Shown here piece after piece: positions 63,905 through 64,000 of a DNA stretch of 64,000 bases. A program made the position numbers and the translations under genes. How positions within the stretch are numbered: the first letter of the stretch is position 1; each line of letters begins with the position of its first letter. The DNA is from Sphagnum compactum. Taxonomy: Eukaryota > Bryophyta > Sphagnopsida > Sphagnales. The notes beneath the pieces were generated by a model. The model searched no databases and had not been told where the DNA came from. It saw only the letters and a program-made list of their open reading frames with translations. The stretch is taken from contig OZ234499.1 of NCBI GenBank assembly GCA_965153455.1, positions 5,900,515 through 5,964,514 of the forward strand. The letters are read 5' to 3'.

Positions 63905-64000
63905 GTAGGGCCCTCTGCCCTTCCCTGTTTGGAGGTGCCTAGGCGAGGGTAGTAGCCCAAGTGATGGGCACCAAAAACAAGGAAGGGCCGCGAGCCCTAC
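63905..64000. other. Long foldback at the window end (intron of the Sec14-like gene)
   Basis: The arm 63905-63930 (GTAGGGCCCTCTGCCCTTCC then CTGTTT) pairs with 63975-64000 (AAACAAGGAAGGGCCGCGAG then CCCTAC) with few mismatches, and pairing continues inward through GGTGCC/GGCACC. The whole 96 nt forms one hairpin. It may continue past the window end. A short MITE (TAGGG-type terminal repeats occur in hAT elements) or an intronic small-RNA precursor are the candidates. Confidence 0.6.

Noticed and set aside
1-64000. CRISPR array, prokaryotic operon, phage or organelle DNA
   Set aside because: Repeats are tandem minisatellites without unique equal-length spacers; genes are spliced and monocistronic; no organelle gene was recognised.

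Overview
This is a nuclear window from a land plant. Evidence: spliced genes with GT/AG introns in AT-rich surroundings, a plant membrane-associated progesterone receptor-like (MAPR) gene, a SUVH-type SRA domain, and many transposon relics. One gene (25.4-34.4 kb) looks like the ciliary/basal-body protein CEP162. Flowering plants and conifers lack motile sperm, so I infer a lineage with flagellated sperm (bryophyte, lycophyte, fern, cycad or Ginkgo). I cannot name the species. All exon models below were built by hand from splice signals and reading-frame phase.

Layout. 0-1.9 kb: the 3' end of an unrecognised plus-strand gene. 2-6.4 kb: degenerate sequence with a likely Copia RNase H relic. 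6.5-7.6 kb: first exons of an unrecognised minus-strand gene with a GC-richer start region. 8-21.4 kb: gene-poor DNA with two Helitron-like elements, dispersed repeats, a decayed coding region with a long minisatellite, small tandem duplications and a tRNA-like SINE head. 21.8-23.4 kb: MAPR/cytochrome b5-fold gene. 24.8 kb: miRNA-like foldback. 25.4-34.4 kb, minus: CEP162-like coiled-coil gene, 15 exons that join in phase to 1145 codons. 38.0-43.1 kb, minus: SRA-domain gene related to SUVH histone methyltransferases, with no pre-SET or SET domain visible. 44-62 kb: AT-rich repeat territory with a third Helitron-like copy plus fragments, a LINE relic, a second SINE-like head and a 40-bp minisatellite. 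62-64 kb, plus: 5' region and first two coding exons of a Sec14/CRAL-TRIO lipid-transfer protein, cut by the window end, with a 96-nt foldback in its next intron.

The genes do not form one pathway: the recognised roles (sterol/haem-binding-like, basal body, methyl-DNA reading, phosphoinositide transfer) are independent. The most noteworthy items are the CEP162-like gene, the SRA gene lacking SET, the Helitron-like family with conserved terminal hairpins, and the two foldbacks.
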